Part shown: positions 26,801 through 34,652 of the stretch, in pieces
Position numbering within the stretch: position 1 is the stretch's first letter
How the letters are laid out: each line of letters starts with the position of its first letter
DNA from: Gemmata massiliana
GTDB taxonomy: Bacteria; Planctomycetota; Planctomycetia; Gemmatales; Gemmataceae
Assembly: GCF_901538265.1 (NCBI RefSeq)
Contig: NZ_LR593886.1
Coordinates: 4,857,738-4,921,737 of the forward strand
Reading direction: 5' to 3'
Length of the DNA: 64,000 bases
Program-made: the position numbers and the translations under genes
Notes under the pieces: generated by a model
Told to the model about the DNA's origin: nothing
The model's input: only the letters and a program-made list of their open reading frames with translations
Database searches by the model: none

Positions 26801-27508
26801 ATGGCCGTCGACCACGTCGGGATCGGCGAAGTGTTTGTGGGGGCGGGGCAGTCGAACTCCACCAACTGCGGTCAGGAACGGATTCAGCAAAAGTCCGGGA
26901 TGGTGTCCTCGTTCAGCGGAACCGGCTGGCAGGTCGGGGACGATCCGCAACCGGGCGTTCACGACAACACCTCGGGTGGGAGCTACTGGCCGGCGTTCGG
27001 CGACGCGATGTTCGAGGAGTACCAAGTTCCCATCGGCATCGCGTCGACCGGGCACTCGGGCACGAGCGTCAACCAGTGGGCGCCGGGTGGCGAGCTGTGC
27101 CGCTGGACGGCGGGGCGCATGACCCAACTCGGGCCGAACGGGTTTCGGGCGGTGCTGTGGCACCAGGGCGAATCGGACGTGGGTATGCCCCCCGAGGAAT
27201 ACACTCGCAAGATGACGGACCTGATCCGGGAAACGCGCAAGGTGGCCGGTTGGGAAGTACCGTGGTTCGTAGCGCAGGTCTCGTACCACAACCCGAACCA
27301 AGTTCGGTTCGAGAACTCGCGTGCGGGGCAAAAGAAGTTATGGGACAGCGGGATCGCGCTCGAGGGGCCGGACACCGACACACTCACTGGCGACAACCGG
27401 GACGAGGGCGGGAAGGGGATTCACTTCAGCCCCAAGGGGTTGAAGGCCCACGGCAAGATGTGGGCCGAGAAGGTCGCCGTTTATCTGGACAAGGAACTGG
27501 CGAAGTAG
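23852..27508 (+). CDS. Membrane Ser/Thr kinase fused to sialate-O-acetylesterase-like domain
   Basis: This 1218-residue protein has an N-terminal 70-residue helical domain also seen in the pseudokinase at 62328, then a kinase domain (about 78-345) with LGQGGMGSVYLAEH, VALKVLRS, VHRDIKPANL near 196, DMG in place of DFG (KILDMGLARS) and FLAPEQ. A membrane helix lies at about 399-422. Outside follow two tandem related beta domains (each ending TTWF.GRA..K, then W..E), and a C-terminal SGNH/SASA-type esterase domain with GAGQSNS near 998, WHQGESD near 1103 and GIHFS near 1189. Kinase inside and esterase or glycan-binding domain outside suggest a receptor. The start context is weak. Active residues for both parts look intact. 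Confidence 0.88.
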   Translation: MPALPVPASTAELLALIRGSGIHSPGAFDERLAEIRDLPDEPIRAAEVLVREGLLTRFQAKQFLAGRHKGFKLGQYVIQDVLGQGGMGSVYLAEHGALRRRVALKVLRSQRGLDQKVSIERFMREARAAAALDHPNIVRIHDVAQQGDVYYLALEFVEGRTLDQLLERGTPVAPSQAVGYIAQAAAGLQHAHEKGFVHRDIKPANLILASNGTVKILDMGLARSLRSEGDNLTEMLDKGAIVGTVDFLAPEQALGEGEIDVRADIYSLGATFYALVTGRPPFTGTTSQKLAQHQMKPPPDLSAEDRTFPPELAQIVSKMLAKKPEDRFQNPGEVIAALAPWLSDISEQKVVVGISASDQDSAARLRATLAEAATNRTKRTPKPAAAVEEPVPVKRRSGGKWIGIAALALIGIVGAVGYALWPPSKPQVVQRPDSTPGPVDPTPGPDNGTPGTGTQGNPSVPNPPRANPKVTITSGADGLRIQAAKYDALISKSDGNLSSFRVAGVEFLRTGASLSGGRTVAQGGYFYYEKAGHQGLVKLTEIQQPSANVVEAKNGSFTVRYEFTPNGLTVTANNATDDTVPYYLLFDSSSVYDVANEKGEQLSVPASRSPADPLDPKWRTTTWFSGRAAVKVTDQTEDAATKLWGPFSEFRSQVWESTAKTYNRVQFALEPIISAEVPKPVLTPGAVIVSRSGPARVVQTELYEATVDSDGCMPSIKIDGVEVLKANINVSRGVYFLPGYPLPFDIKQPSPATITAQCDKAAVQYDFFPNKMTWTVENRSDQGMPFFVVMDTSVTGVRNEKDEWAKTPLTKDAGAPEGAGWGTTTWFAGRAKMKFTGGSKVWGPWEGKYQVWEASLAPKEKRVITVELGLTDATEASKLGDLTGAKPALATDLTLDSPADYQVYQRKTKLQGAMVVRGRMRSAYDRLELRTTGKPLQGALPDQWREIPVADKARSFEATIPAPAGGWYKVEVRALKDGKVVGEMAVDHVGIGEVFVGAGQSNSTNCGQERIQQKSGMVSSFSGTGWQVGDDPQPGVHDNTSGGSYWPAFGDAMFEEYQVPIGIASTGHSGTSVNQWAPGGELCRWTAGRMTQLGPNGFRAVLWHQGESDVGMPPEEYTRKMTDLIRETRKVAGWEVPWFVAQVSYHNPNQVRFENSRAGQKKLWDSGIALEGPDTDTLTGDNRDEGGKGIHFSPKGLKAHGKMWAEKVAVYLDKELAK

Positions 27509-27532
27509 ACGCCGGTCGCACCTTGGAAGCGA

Positions 27533-27570
27533 CACGGGCCGGAGCAAGTGCTCCGGCCCGTGACGTTTTG
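27533..27570 (+). terminator. Terminator after kinase-esterase gene
   Basis: A 14-bp inverted repeat (27533-27546 with 27549-27562, GC-rich) forms a tight hairpin and is followed by ACGTTTTGG. It lies 25 bases after the stop of the kinase gene and also separates it from the convergent sigma factor gene. Confidence 0.8.
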
Positions 27571-27605
27571 GTGTATCTTGCTGGAGCTGGTGAACGATCC
27601 GTCGT

Positions 27606-29378
27606 CTACCGCATTGGCATGCCTCCCGCTCCACCGGCGTTCGGCTGCGGGTTAAGCGGCGGGGTGAATGGAGGGGTTTGTAGTATGGGTTGGCGGGAAA
27701 GGGGCGGCTGGAACGTCTTCGCGTTCTCGACGGTCGTGATGTAGTAGATGTTCCCAGCGTACACCATCTTCAGTTCCGCCATGTCCGTGATCACCCGTAG
27801 TGCGTCATACAGTCTCGCATCGTTCAAATTGATTGTTAGTGAGGGCAACTTCGGCCGTTGGCTCTCGCAGCGCGGGTCCAGCACGATATTCGCACCCGTC
27901 TGTTTTCGCAAATCGGCGAGAATGTCGCTGAGCGGTTTCCGATCCGCGGAGACGCTCACCACCCCACCGTAGATGTGTTCACTAATCATTTTCTCTGTTA
28001 AAACTGCACTATCATCTTCGGCGTGATCGAGCGGATTGACACCGGGCCGAAATGCGGGAACGTAGGCCGGCACAATGACCAATTGGTCGCCGCGGACCCG
28101 GTACGTACACTTGGAGCCGAATCGAGTTTGCGCCAAGGAATCGGCCAACACGTCGCGCATCGGCATTTTCTCGACCCGCCGGGGCAAATGAACTTTCGTT
28201 TCGTAGATCGTCTTCAGGGAAGCATCGATCTCTTCGCCAGCATCATCACCGAACAACCCGATGCGCCGGAATGCGTCCACGTCCACTCGGACTATGAGGT
28301 CGGTTTCGTCCTCGATCTTTTTCAAGATTTCTGCGACAGTCACGCCGTCGGGGGCAAGCCCCGCTCCCACCAGTTTGAGTAGCGCGGCTTCTCCGCGCGA
28401 GTTCGGGTCCACCTTGCTTTCCAGGGTCGCGGACTTTGCGACCGGCGGTTGTGCGGCAGTCACTTCAGGCGCAAGCGGTTGATTCGCACTCTTTGTTTTG
28501 GGTGCGTCGGGATCGGCTGCGGTGAGGTAGAACCCCGCACCCGCGCTCCCCAACAGCCCCAATACGAGGCCCAGCGTTGCGAAAACGCGAAGATTCGTCG
28601 TCATTACAGTTACTCCTCGGGCTAGTTCGATTACCGCGGGCGAGACGGCCCCGCCCCCCGGTCCGGCGGCCTCGGTGAGCACCGCCGAAATTGTGCTGGC
28701 AAACAGTTCCGTGAGCCGCGGACCGGCCGCTTCCACCGGTCCGCCGAGCAGTTGTTCGAGCACGACCCCGGCCCCGACCGCGACCCCGCGGCGCGTCAAC
28801 TTGGCCTGAAGCGTCTTGCGAGCCGCGTTGAGCCGGGAATCGACCGTACCGGTGGGTACGGCCAGCGCCGCGGCTGCTTCAACATTGGTCCGGCCCTCGA
28901 CCAGACACAGCACGATGACCGCCCGGAGCTTGTCCGGTAGGCCCGCGACTTCCGCATCAATGACGGCCTTCAGTTCGTCGGTTTCCCACGACGGGGGTTG
29001 TGAATCGGGCATCGGCACCTCGCTCGTCGGGAGCGCTGCGACGGGGTGCCGGGCGCGCCGACCGGCGGCTTTCAGGGCGATCTGATAGGCCACCCGGTAC
29101 AGCCAACCCGACAGAGATTCGCGCCGACGGATCGTCGCGGCCGAGGTCGCCAGAGCGAGGAACACGGCCTGGAACGCATCTTCCGCGTCGCTCTCGGACC
29201 CCAACCGCCGGCGACACACCGAGAGGACCATCGCCCCGTGGCGCTGAACCAAGCTCGCGAACGCGGTCTGGTCCGCGGTCCGGACGAACCGCTCCAGGAG
29301 GTCCGCGTCGGAATCGGCCGACAGCGCCGGGCGCAGCCGGGCGACGAAGCCGAACAACCCTCGGGATGACGCAGCCAT
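27606..29378 (-). CDS. ECF sigma factor fused to membrane anchor and secretin-N/STN-like domains
   Basis: This 590-residue protein starts with an ECF sigma factor: region 2 at about 25-105 (SESDAEDAFQAVFLALA) and region 4 at about 140-195 (GLPDKLRAVIVLCLVEG, AVPTGTVDSRLNAARK). A Gly/Ala-rich link leads to a membrane helix at about 262-287. Two repeats of the secretin-N/STN type follow (MRDVLADSLAQT and LSDILADLRKQTGANIVLD with DALRVITDMAELK). Planctomycete ECF factors with large C-terminal extensions are known. An internal ribosome site and ATG occur at residue 259 (see 28602-28618). GGAGG precedes the main start. An outer signal may control the sigma part; target genes are unknown. Confidence 0.85.
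   Translation of the reverse strand: MAASSRGLFGFVARLRPALSADSDADLLERFVRTADQTAFASLVQRHGAMVLSVCRRRLGSESDAEDAFQAVFLALATSAATIRRRESLSGWLYRVAYQIALKAAGRRARHPVAALPTSEVPMPDSQPPSWETDELKAVIDAEVAGLPDKLRAVIVLCLVEGRTNVEAAAALAVPTGTVDSRLNAARKTLQAKLTRRGVAVGAGVVLEQLLGGPVEAAGPRLTELFASTISAVLTEAAGPGGGAVSPAVIELARGVTVMTTNLRVFATLGLVLGLLGSAGAGFYLTAADPDAPKTKSANQPLAPEVTAAQPPVAKSATLESKVDPNSRGEAALLKLVGAGLAPDGVTVAEILKKIEDETDLIVRVDVDAFRRIGLFGDDAGEEIDASLKTIYETKVHLPRRVEKMPMRDVLADSLAQTRFGSKCTYRVRGDQLVIVPAYVPAFRPGVNPLDHAEDDSAVLTEKMISEHIYGGVVSVSADRKPLSDILADLRKQTGANIVLDPRCESQRPKLPSLTINLNDARLYDALRVITDMAELKMVYAGNIYYITTVENAKTFQPPLSRQPILQTPPFTPPLNPQPNAGGAGGMPMR
28602..28618 (-). promoter_or_regulatory. Internal ribosome binding site and ATG in ECF fusion gene
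   Basis: On the minus strand GAGGAG (28618-28613) is followed after 8 bases by an in-frame ATG at 28604-28602, which is Met259. The helix of the membrane anchor begins directly after it. A separate product of about 332 residues with an N-terminal anchor could be made from here. The same arrangement occurs in the ECF-WD40 gene at 44377-44394. Confidence 0.5.
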
Positions 29379-29681
29379 TGCCCCCTCCGACCGAGTGCCG
29401 ACGCCGGTACAGTTCCCGCTCGGTGCCGCACACTTCGGAAAAACTCGAAAGAATTTTCTCGAACGTCGCGAGAACGGTTACCGGGCGTATTTGAGATCGA
29501 TTTGTACCGTCCGAACACCAACGCCGGGACCACGAGTTCCGTTTGCGGCACTCGCTCAACGTTTAGTGCGGCGAGTGCCTGTAACGACCAAGCGAATGAA
29601 ATGCAGGTGCCCCGAACAGATGAACGCGGTTCCAAAGGATGGGCGCTCGGGAACGCTCTTTCGGTTGACTAGATCACGACG
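29379..29681. other. Non-coding stretch upstream of ECF fusion gene
   Basis: These 303 bases lie between two minus-strand genes and should hold the promoter of the sigma factor gene. I see no gene, repeat or clear hairpin in it. Confidence 0.4.
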
Positions 29682-30614
29682 TTATTTAGTGTTAGGTTTA
29701 ACGGTGAAGCCGCCCTGGGGAGGCGTTCTTTGCCCCTGGAAATCAGTAAAAGACTTGCCCAAGATTGCTGTGACTCCCGTCTCCAGTTGAGTATATGATT
29801 TGCTTTTGATCTCCCACGAAGGGCCGATTACTCCATCCACTCGGCGCTTGTAATACGGGTCCACCCCGGATCGGTAAAGAACAGGAGCATTGGTGCCGTC
29901 TACCTCTTGTGGTGCCCCTCCGCCCAAAATGACCGCAGCCACTTCTCCCCCCTCTTCGACTTCGATCAGCCATCGGCAAGATTCATAAGACGTCAGGACA
30001 AGTATGACGGGTTTCCCGGCTTTGACTCGAACTGTCGTGAGGTAATAGTGCGCGGGAATTGGTGCCACCTGATTTGGAAACGCCGCAGCCAGCAGAGATC
30101 GATTTAGGCACAATGTCTGTATGTGCGTCCTCTTTTCACCAAGTGCGATGGCATCCTTGAGATCTTTCGTAAGCGAAACGTCCTTTAAATCGTTTTCCGA
30201 GAACAAATCGGGGCGCGCCATCATTTTGTAGATATCGTGCGAAATATCGGATGTGAGCCCTCGGAACTCGGGAGTTGGTTTTTTCGCTGCAATCTGAACG
30301 GCTACGTTTTTGTTCTCGACAAGTTCGCGGCGATCCTTTGCCAGGAATTGCATCACGCGACTCGCGGGGCCTTTGTTGTCTTGAAGCAACTGTACGAACT
30401 GGGGCCAATCTGTTACATCTGTCTCTCCAAAGCTGATTTTATTTGGTCGAGAAATGCCGACGCCATGAATCTCGGCCGTTTTAGCGGCCTTGTCGATTCG
30501 CTTTAGTATCTCCGCCTCTGATGTTGCGCCTAGTTGGGGCTTGTCAGAGCAAGTTGCAAAAGAACTGGCCAGTGGCAGTAACAGAAATGGCAAGGCAAAT
30601 GTGCGAAGAGTCAC
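29682..30614 (-). CDS. Secreted protein of unknown function
   Basis: The 310-residue product is not recognised. It starts at GTG 30614 with AAAGGAG 6 bases upstream, a strong site that fixes the start. The N-terminus (LRTFALPFLLLPLASSFAT) is a signal peptide with a cysteine at residue 22 that could be a lipid site (SFATC, poor lipobox). The rest is mixed and charged, with helical first half and a beta-rich second half (YYLTTVRVKAGKPVILVLTS). Codon use is less GC-biased than its neighbours. It lies 57 bases downstream of a DUF1559-like gene on the same strand, so co-transcription is likely. Confidence 0.7.
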   Translation of the reverse strand: MTLRTFALPFLLLPLASSFATCSDKPQLGATSEAEILKRIDKAAKTAEIHGVGISRPNKISFGETDVTDWPQFVQLLQDNKGPASRVMQFLAKDRRELVENKNVAVQIAAKKPTPEFRGLTSDISHDIYKMMARPDLFSENDLKDVSLTKDLKDAIALGEKRTHIQTLCLNRSLLAAAFPNQVAPIPAHYYLTTVRVKAGKPVILVLTSYESCRWLIEVEEGGEVAAVILGGGAPQEVDGTNAPVLYRSGVDPYYKRRVDGVIGPSWEIKSKSYTQLETGVTAILGKSFTDFQGQRTPPQGGFTVKPNTK

Positions 30615-30671
30615 AAGTCACTCCTTTTGTATGGTACCTTTAGCAAACTACTCACAACTTGGGTGACTTGT

Positions 30672-31415
30672 TTAGAAATCGTCCGGAATGACCTGGCCGT
30701 CGTTACGCTGGATAAGGAGTTTGAGAGTCTCTTTGGACGGGAGCTTCTTCAGCGTTTTAACAGTACCGTCGAACATCACAACCTGTGGTTGACCCGTGGG
30801 CAACGCGCCGAACAGCTTGGTCGGGTCTTTTTCGGGATCGAATTCCAACTCGTCCGGCTTGCTCCAGGGTACGGAGGTGCTTGCGATCGTACACATGATG
30901 GTGTTGACCGTACCGTCGAGGATCTTAATGAGCAACGTGCCGAAGATCCAGTCGAAGCCCGCACCGTTGCCGACGAACACGCGGTAGTACGTCTCGGTGC
31001 TTCCCGATTTGGTGAGGCCCGGGGTTGCGTACACGGAGGGCATCTTGGCGAGCAGCTTCTTGTTGTGTTCGCTGTCCCACGGTTCATCGAGTTTGAACTG
31101 CTTGTAGAGCGCCTCGTGTCCGAGTTGCGGCAGGATCAGCACGCGCCAACTCAGGCACGCTTGCCCGGCTTTGTTCCAGTACGCTGCCGGTGGAAGGACG
31201 CCGTTTGTGTCGCTGTACTCGTGCATCGCGATGGCAATGCGCCGCAAGTTGTTCGCTGAAGGTGCGACGGTCGCGACCTCTCTCGGATTCGCGACCGCCT
31301 TTGGGTCCGGTTTCAGGTGCTGAGGGGTTCGCGTGAGTGCCTGGCTTTCGGTCGCGTCCAGTGTGGAGAACGCGATTGCGATCAGTGCGAGCGCGCCGCA
31401 CAGAAATCGACGCAT
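30672..31415 (-). CDS. Secreted DUF1559-like protein without prepilin leader
   Basis: This 247-residue protein has a normal signal peptide (MRRFLCGALALIAIAFSTL) and a DUF1559-like body: an opening helix with LRRIAIAMHEYSDTNGVLPP, LSWRVLILPQLGHEALYKQF, then a C-terminal PQVVMFDGTVKTL motif like the DG motif of the family. Unlike the DUF1559 proteins at 39043, 52456 and 54174 it lacks the [13 protein letters not shown] prepilin segment, so it should be periplasmic or exported rather than pilin-like. GGAG lies 7 bases before the ATG. It lies 49 bases after the LRR gene on the same strand. Confidence 0.8.
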   Translation of the reverse strand: MRRFLCGALALIAIAFSTLDATESQALTRTPQHLKPDPKAVANPREVATVAPSANNLRRIAIAMHEYSDTNGVLPPAAYWNKAGQACLSWRVLILPQLGHEALYKQFKLDEPWDSEHNKKLLAKMPSVYATPGLTKSGSTETYYRVFVGNGAGFDWIFGTLLIKILDGTVNTIMCTIASTSVPWSKPDELEFDPEKDPTKLFGALPTGQPQVVMFDGTVKTLKKLPSKETLKLLIQRNDGQVIPDDF

Positions 31416-31464
31416 GACCGCTCTCCGGAGATGAGTGCCCGTCGGCCATCGCGGACCAATGCCC

Positions 31465-33171
31465 TCACTCGCTGAGGCGTCGACCGAGGCGCTCGATGAG
31501 TGCGGTTCGGACGGCCGAGTGAGCGTTGTACATTCCGCTGATGTCCAACTCGGTTTGAGGAGAAAGGTACTCGGATTCCGCGAGCGGCGAAAGATCGTCG
31601 ACGTCGATTTCGTCGTTTCGGCTCAAATCGAGCACCTGAAGGCGCGCGAGTCGCGGTGAGGACGCGAGAACGTCCAGCACGCTGCGCCGCAGTTGGCACT
31701 GCGAGAGCCGGAGCCCGCTGAGTCGCCAGTGCGGTGAGTTCAGCACCGCGTCCACACCCGCGTCGGAGATGCGCGTGCCGCTCACCGAGAGCACCCGAAG
31801 GTTCGCCAGATCGGGGCACTCCGCGAGCGCGCGAAGCCCGGCGTCGGTGATTGATTCGTGCGACTCGGCTTCGTCCTGGTGATACACACTGTTGAAGTTC
31901 AGGTGCAGCGTGTGCAGGTTTTTGAAGCGTCCGCTGCGTGCGAGCGTGCGGAGCGCCTCGTCCGTAAGGTAGTTCGAGGACAGATCAAGGTAAGTGAGCG
32001 CGCCGGCCCACGGCGCCTCGCAGAGTTGAGCCACGCCCCCATCGCGCAACCAGTTCTGCCCCACATCGAGTACGCGGAGCGCGGACGAACCGGTTGCCGT
32101 GAACAGTGGTTCGAGCGAGATTTCTGGGACCGAACCCTGCTGCATCCGGAGCGATTCGGCCCTCGTCCAAAACCGCGACCGCGCGAGGGCACGCAGATTC
32201 GCCATCGCGCTACCGCACCCGTTCATCTGAAGGCGCTGGAGTTCCACAACTGAGGCACAGCCGAGGAGGTTATCGAGCGAGATCGTGCCGAGGGGTGTTC
32301 CCGAGATATCAAGTTCGCGCAGACGACACTTCGAGTTTCGGAACGCTTCCCAGCCGTTCGGCGCGATCTGGTTGTAGCGAAGGTCCAGCGCGGTCAGGCT
32401 TTGGCAGCACGGGGCTGCGAGTAACCCTTCGAGGTCGTCCGCAGTGAGTTGAGCACCGGCCGTGGTCAACTCTTCGAGCCGCGAATCCGTTCCGAGCGCG
32501 CGAACCAGCTCCCACGCATCGAGGCGCCCCTCGTCGTAATACTGGGCGGGTGCGCCGCACCGCAGTACCTTCAACTGATCGCGAAAGGGTGCGTACCCCA
32601 GAAGTTCGGGCAGATCGCCCAGGCCCGGTCGAGCGGTGAGGTCGAGTTCGCGGAGGCGGGCGAAGTTGGACCGACACAGGAAGTGGCCAAGTTCGCCGAT
32701 GGTCGTGTACCAGCCCGCAAGGTCGATCGCTTCGAGGCGCCCGAACCAGGTTTTCTGGCCCGTTTCGCGCAGGTCTTCGATCATGTCCATCTGCCCGCCC
32801 TGCACGCGCCACCGGCGAACCGGGTGCGCGGCACACAGGTCGGACCCGGGACCGAGCATGAAGTACGGGTTGGCCGCGACCTCGTTCACGAACCCGCGCT
32901 CGAACTCCCACTCGGTCAACCCGTCCAAATCGTCGGGCGCGACACCGAGCCACGCGGACTCGTGCTCCGCGAGCAGGTCGTGTTCGCGGTCTTCGAGTGC
33001 CGCACACTGCGGCGCGCCTTCGGGCAGGCGCGCCCGTTCGATCTGAACGCGGATGAACTCGGCGCGCGCCGAATGGCCCTCTTCGTCGAGGTAATCGGCG
33101 TAAACGAGGCGCGGGGTGTCTTCGTCGGGCGATTCGCGGATGGCGCGGAGAAGAGCAGTTTCGGTGGACAT
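31465..33171 (-). CDS. TIGR02996-domain leucine-rich repeat protein
   Basis: This 568-residue protein begins with the TIGR02996 domain characteristic of Gemmata-type planctomycetes (LLRAIRESPDEDTPRLVYAD, YLDEEGHSARAEFIRVQ). The remainder consists of leucine-rich repeats of the RNI type (for example LTYLDLSSNYLTDEALRTLA, LRVLSVSGTRISDAGVDAVL). No signal peptide or membrane segment is visible, so it is probably cytoplasmic. A protein-binding scaffold role is inferred; no catalytic motif is seen. The family is highly expanded in Gemmata-like genomes. The ribosome site before the ATG is weak. Confidence 0.88.
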   Translation of the reverse strand: MSTETALLRAIRESPDEDTPRLVYADYLDEEGHSARAEFIRVQIERARLPEGAPQCAALEDREHDLLAEHESAWLGVAPDDLDGLTEWEFERGFVNEVAANPYFMLGPGSDLCAAHPVRRWRVQGGQMDMIEDLRETGQKTWFGRLEAIDLAGWYTTIGELGHFLCRSNFARLRELDLTARPGLGDLPELLGYAPFRDQLKVLRCGAPAQYYDEGRLDAWELVRALGTDSRLEELTTAGAQLTADDLEGLLAAPCCQSLTALDLRYNQIAPNGWEAFRNSKCRLRELDISGTPLGTISLDNLLGCASVVELQRLQMNGCGSAMANLRALARSRFWTRAESLRMQQGSVPEISLEPLFTATGSSALRVLDVGQNWLRDGGVAQLCEAPWAGALTYLDLSSNYLTDEALRTLARSGRFKNLHTLHLNFNSVYHQDEAESHESITDAGLRALAECPDLANLRVLSVSGTRISDAGVDAVLNSPHWRLSGLRLSQCQLRRSVLDVLASSPRLARLQVLDLSRNDEIDVDDLSPLAESEYLSPQTELDISGMYNAHSAVRTALIERLGRRLSE

Positions 33172-33327
33172 GCGGGGTTTCGGTTCCCACCCGAGTTCGT
33201 GTTCGAGCCGGTGCGCCCTCCGGGGACGCGGCGCCCGCGCCAGGAACGGGACGGCGACCCCGTGAAAAACCGCGTGCGGCTCGCCCGCATGATAACAGAA
33301 TCGGAACGGGTGCCAATCTGGTAGCGG

Positions 33328-33714
33328 TTACAGCACGCCGGGTTCTTTCGGGTCCACCGCGAGCAGCCCGTTGAAGCTCTTGAGGACTTCCACCACGGAC
33401 AGGTAATCGTTGAAGTGCTCCATGAACGGGTCCGGGACGTCGGTCCCGACCTCGACGCGGCGCCCGGACGCGATCAGCGCCTCGACCTCGTCCGGTTCGA
33501 CGCCCGCGAGGTGCCCCACGAGGCCGTTCGTTTCTTCGCGGATCTCGTCCCCGCTTACGAGCGTCAACACGATCCACCAATCGCCCTTCGTGATCGTTAC
33601 CGTATCTCCCTCACGTGTCGCGGTGAAGTCGGGGAGCTTCGCTCTGAGCCGCGCGAGGGCTTCGGCGGGAGTGAAATCGGAATCGGGACGGAGCAGACCG
33701 AACGCGCGATACAT
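33328..33714 (-). CDS. Hypothetical protein, 128 residues
   Basis: The product, starting MYRAFGLLRPDSDFTPAEAL, is not recognised. The composition is typical of a small soluble protein: VTITKGDWWIVLTLVSGDE forms beta strands and EEVEALIASGRRVEVG-like helices follow. The ATG at 33714 is chosen over a long upstream extension because the extension is Arg/Cys-rich and not protein-like; a CGAGG lies 5 bases upstream. The gene lies 156 bases before the TIGR02996 gene on the same strand. Function unknown. Confidence 0.65.
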   Translation of the reverse strand: MYRAFGLLRPDSDFTPAEALARLRAKLPDFTATREGDTVTITKGDWWIVLTLVSGDEIREETNGLVGHLAGVEPDEVEALIASGRRVEVGTDVPDPFMEHFNDYLSVVEVLKSFNGLLAVDPKEPGVL

Positions 33715-34067
33715 GGCAACCTCGGGATCGGGGCTTCGGGCGCGGTTCTGAAGCGCGCTCGTTGTGCATTTCCGATATACCCGAAATCCTCGCTCACCAA
33801 CATTCCGCCGCGACCGAATAGGGGCACAGGTGCCGGTTCGCTGAGCCAATGTTAGCCGTTGATCGAGCGGCTTTGGGTTTCTTCCGGATCACCGGGCGTC
33901 TGTGGTTAATTTGTCAGATGAAATGCGGATCATTACAGGCGTTTAATGAGTTGCTGTTGCGAGAATGTCGTTGACTGTACAACCCGAGGTTCGCACACTA
34001 CCCAAAAGCTTATCGTTCGGCAGCGCTCACACCCCGCCGCGCCCACCCCGATTCCGGGAGAATCGCC
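33715..34067. other. Divergent intergenic region before zinc-finger/LRR gene
   Basis: The stretch separates divergent genes and must contain both promoters. It is less GC-rich around 33900-34000. I see no gene, repeat or strong hairpin. GGGAG at 34056-34060 is the ribosome site for the TTG start at 34068. Confidence 0.4.
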
Positions 34068-34652
34068 TTGGCCGTCTCCATTTATTGCCCCCACTGTCAG
34101 CACCAATTTAAGATCCCCGAAACCGCGATCGGTAAGAAGGGGCGGTGTCCGGCCTGCAAACAGGTTCTTACCGCAGAATTTCCCGCGGTCGCGTCATACG
34201 AAGTCGTCGAGAAACCCGAAATCGTTGAGCCCGAAGCCCAGCCGATCGCGGACGAAGTCTCCGAACCGGCCCCGGTACGGCCTCGGTCCCGGGATGGGGA
34301 CGAAGAGCCGGAGGTGCGCCCCGGCCGGAAGCCCCGCAAGGTGCGGCCCGCGTCCCAGGGGTTCTTACGGCTGACGGTGCTCTTCGGTGGGTTGGCCGCG
34401 GCCGTAGCGTGCGGGGTGATCTTTTACCTGTGGCAGCGCGAACAAACAGAATTGAGTGGCTACGTTGCGCTGGTAGAAGCGTTTCGAGGGGCCCAGGCTT
34501 CGCCCGAGATCACGAAGGAGATGGAGATCCTGACGGCGCGCCGGAAAGCGTACCCCTCATGCTGCTGGCCGCGTGCGCGGGGTTGGTCGGCGGGCTGCTC
34601 GGGTCCGCTCGGATCGGCGTTGCTGGTGGGCTCATCATGCTCGCGGCCGTAG
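34068..34652 (+). CDS. Zinc-finger (MJ0042-like) membrane protein, N-terminal part of a probably frameshifted gene
   Basis: The frame opens at TTG 34068, with GGGAG 7 bases upstream, and encodes an MJ0042-like zinc finger at the N-terminus (CPHCQHQFKIPETAIGKKG, then CPACKQVL), a charged linker, and a membrane helix at about 106-124 (LTVLFGGLAAAVACGVIFYL). Protein-like sequence ends near ARRKAYP (34556); the last 32 codons to 34652 are Cys/Trp/Arg-rich and merely mirror the overlapping frame. One extra C in the run at 34553-34556 would join this to the frame starting at 34559. It is therefore read as the front of a single zinc-finger/LRR protein. Confidence 0.6.
   Translation: MAVSIYCPHCQHQFKIPETAIGKKGRCPACKQVLTAEFPAVASYEVVEKPEIVEPEAQPIADEVSEPAPVRPRSRDGDEEPEVRPGRKPRKVRPASQGFLRLTVLFGGLAAAVACGVIFYLWQREQTELSGYVALVEAFRGAQASPEITKEMEILTARRKAYPSCCWPRARGWSAGCSGPLGSALLVGSSCSRP

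Noticed and set aside
28602-29378. The ECF fusion at 27606 being two separate genes joined by a sequencing error
   Set aside because: The frame is continuous through the junction and the same fusion layout appears in the WD40 gene, so a real fusion with possible internal start is the simpler reading.
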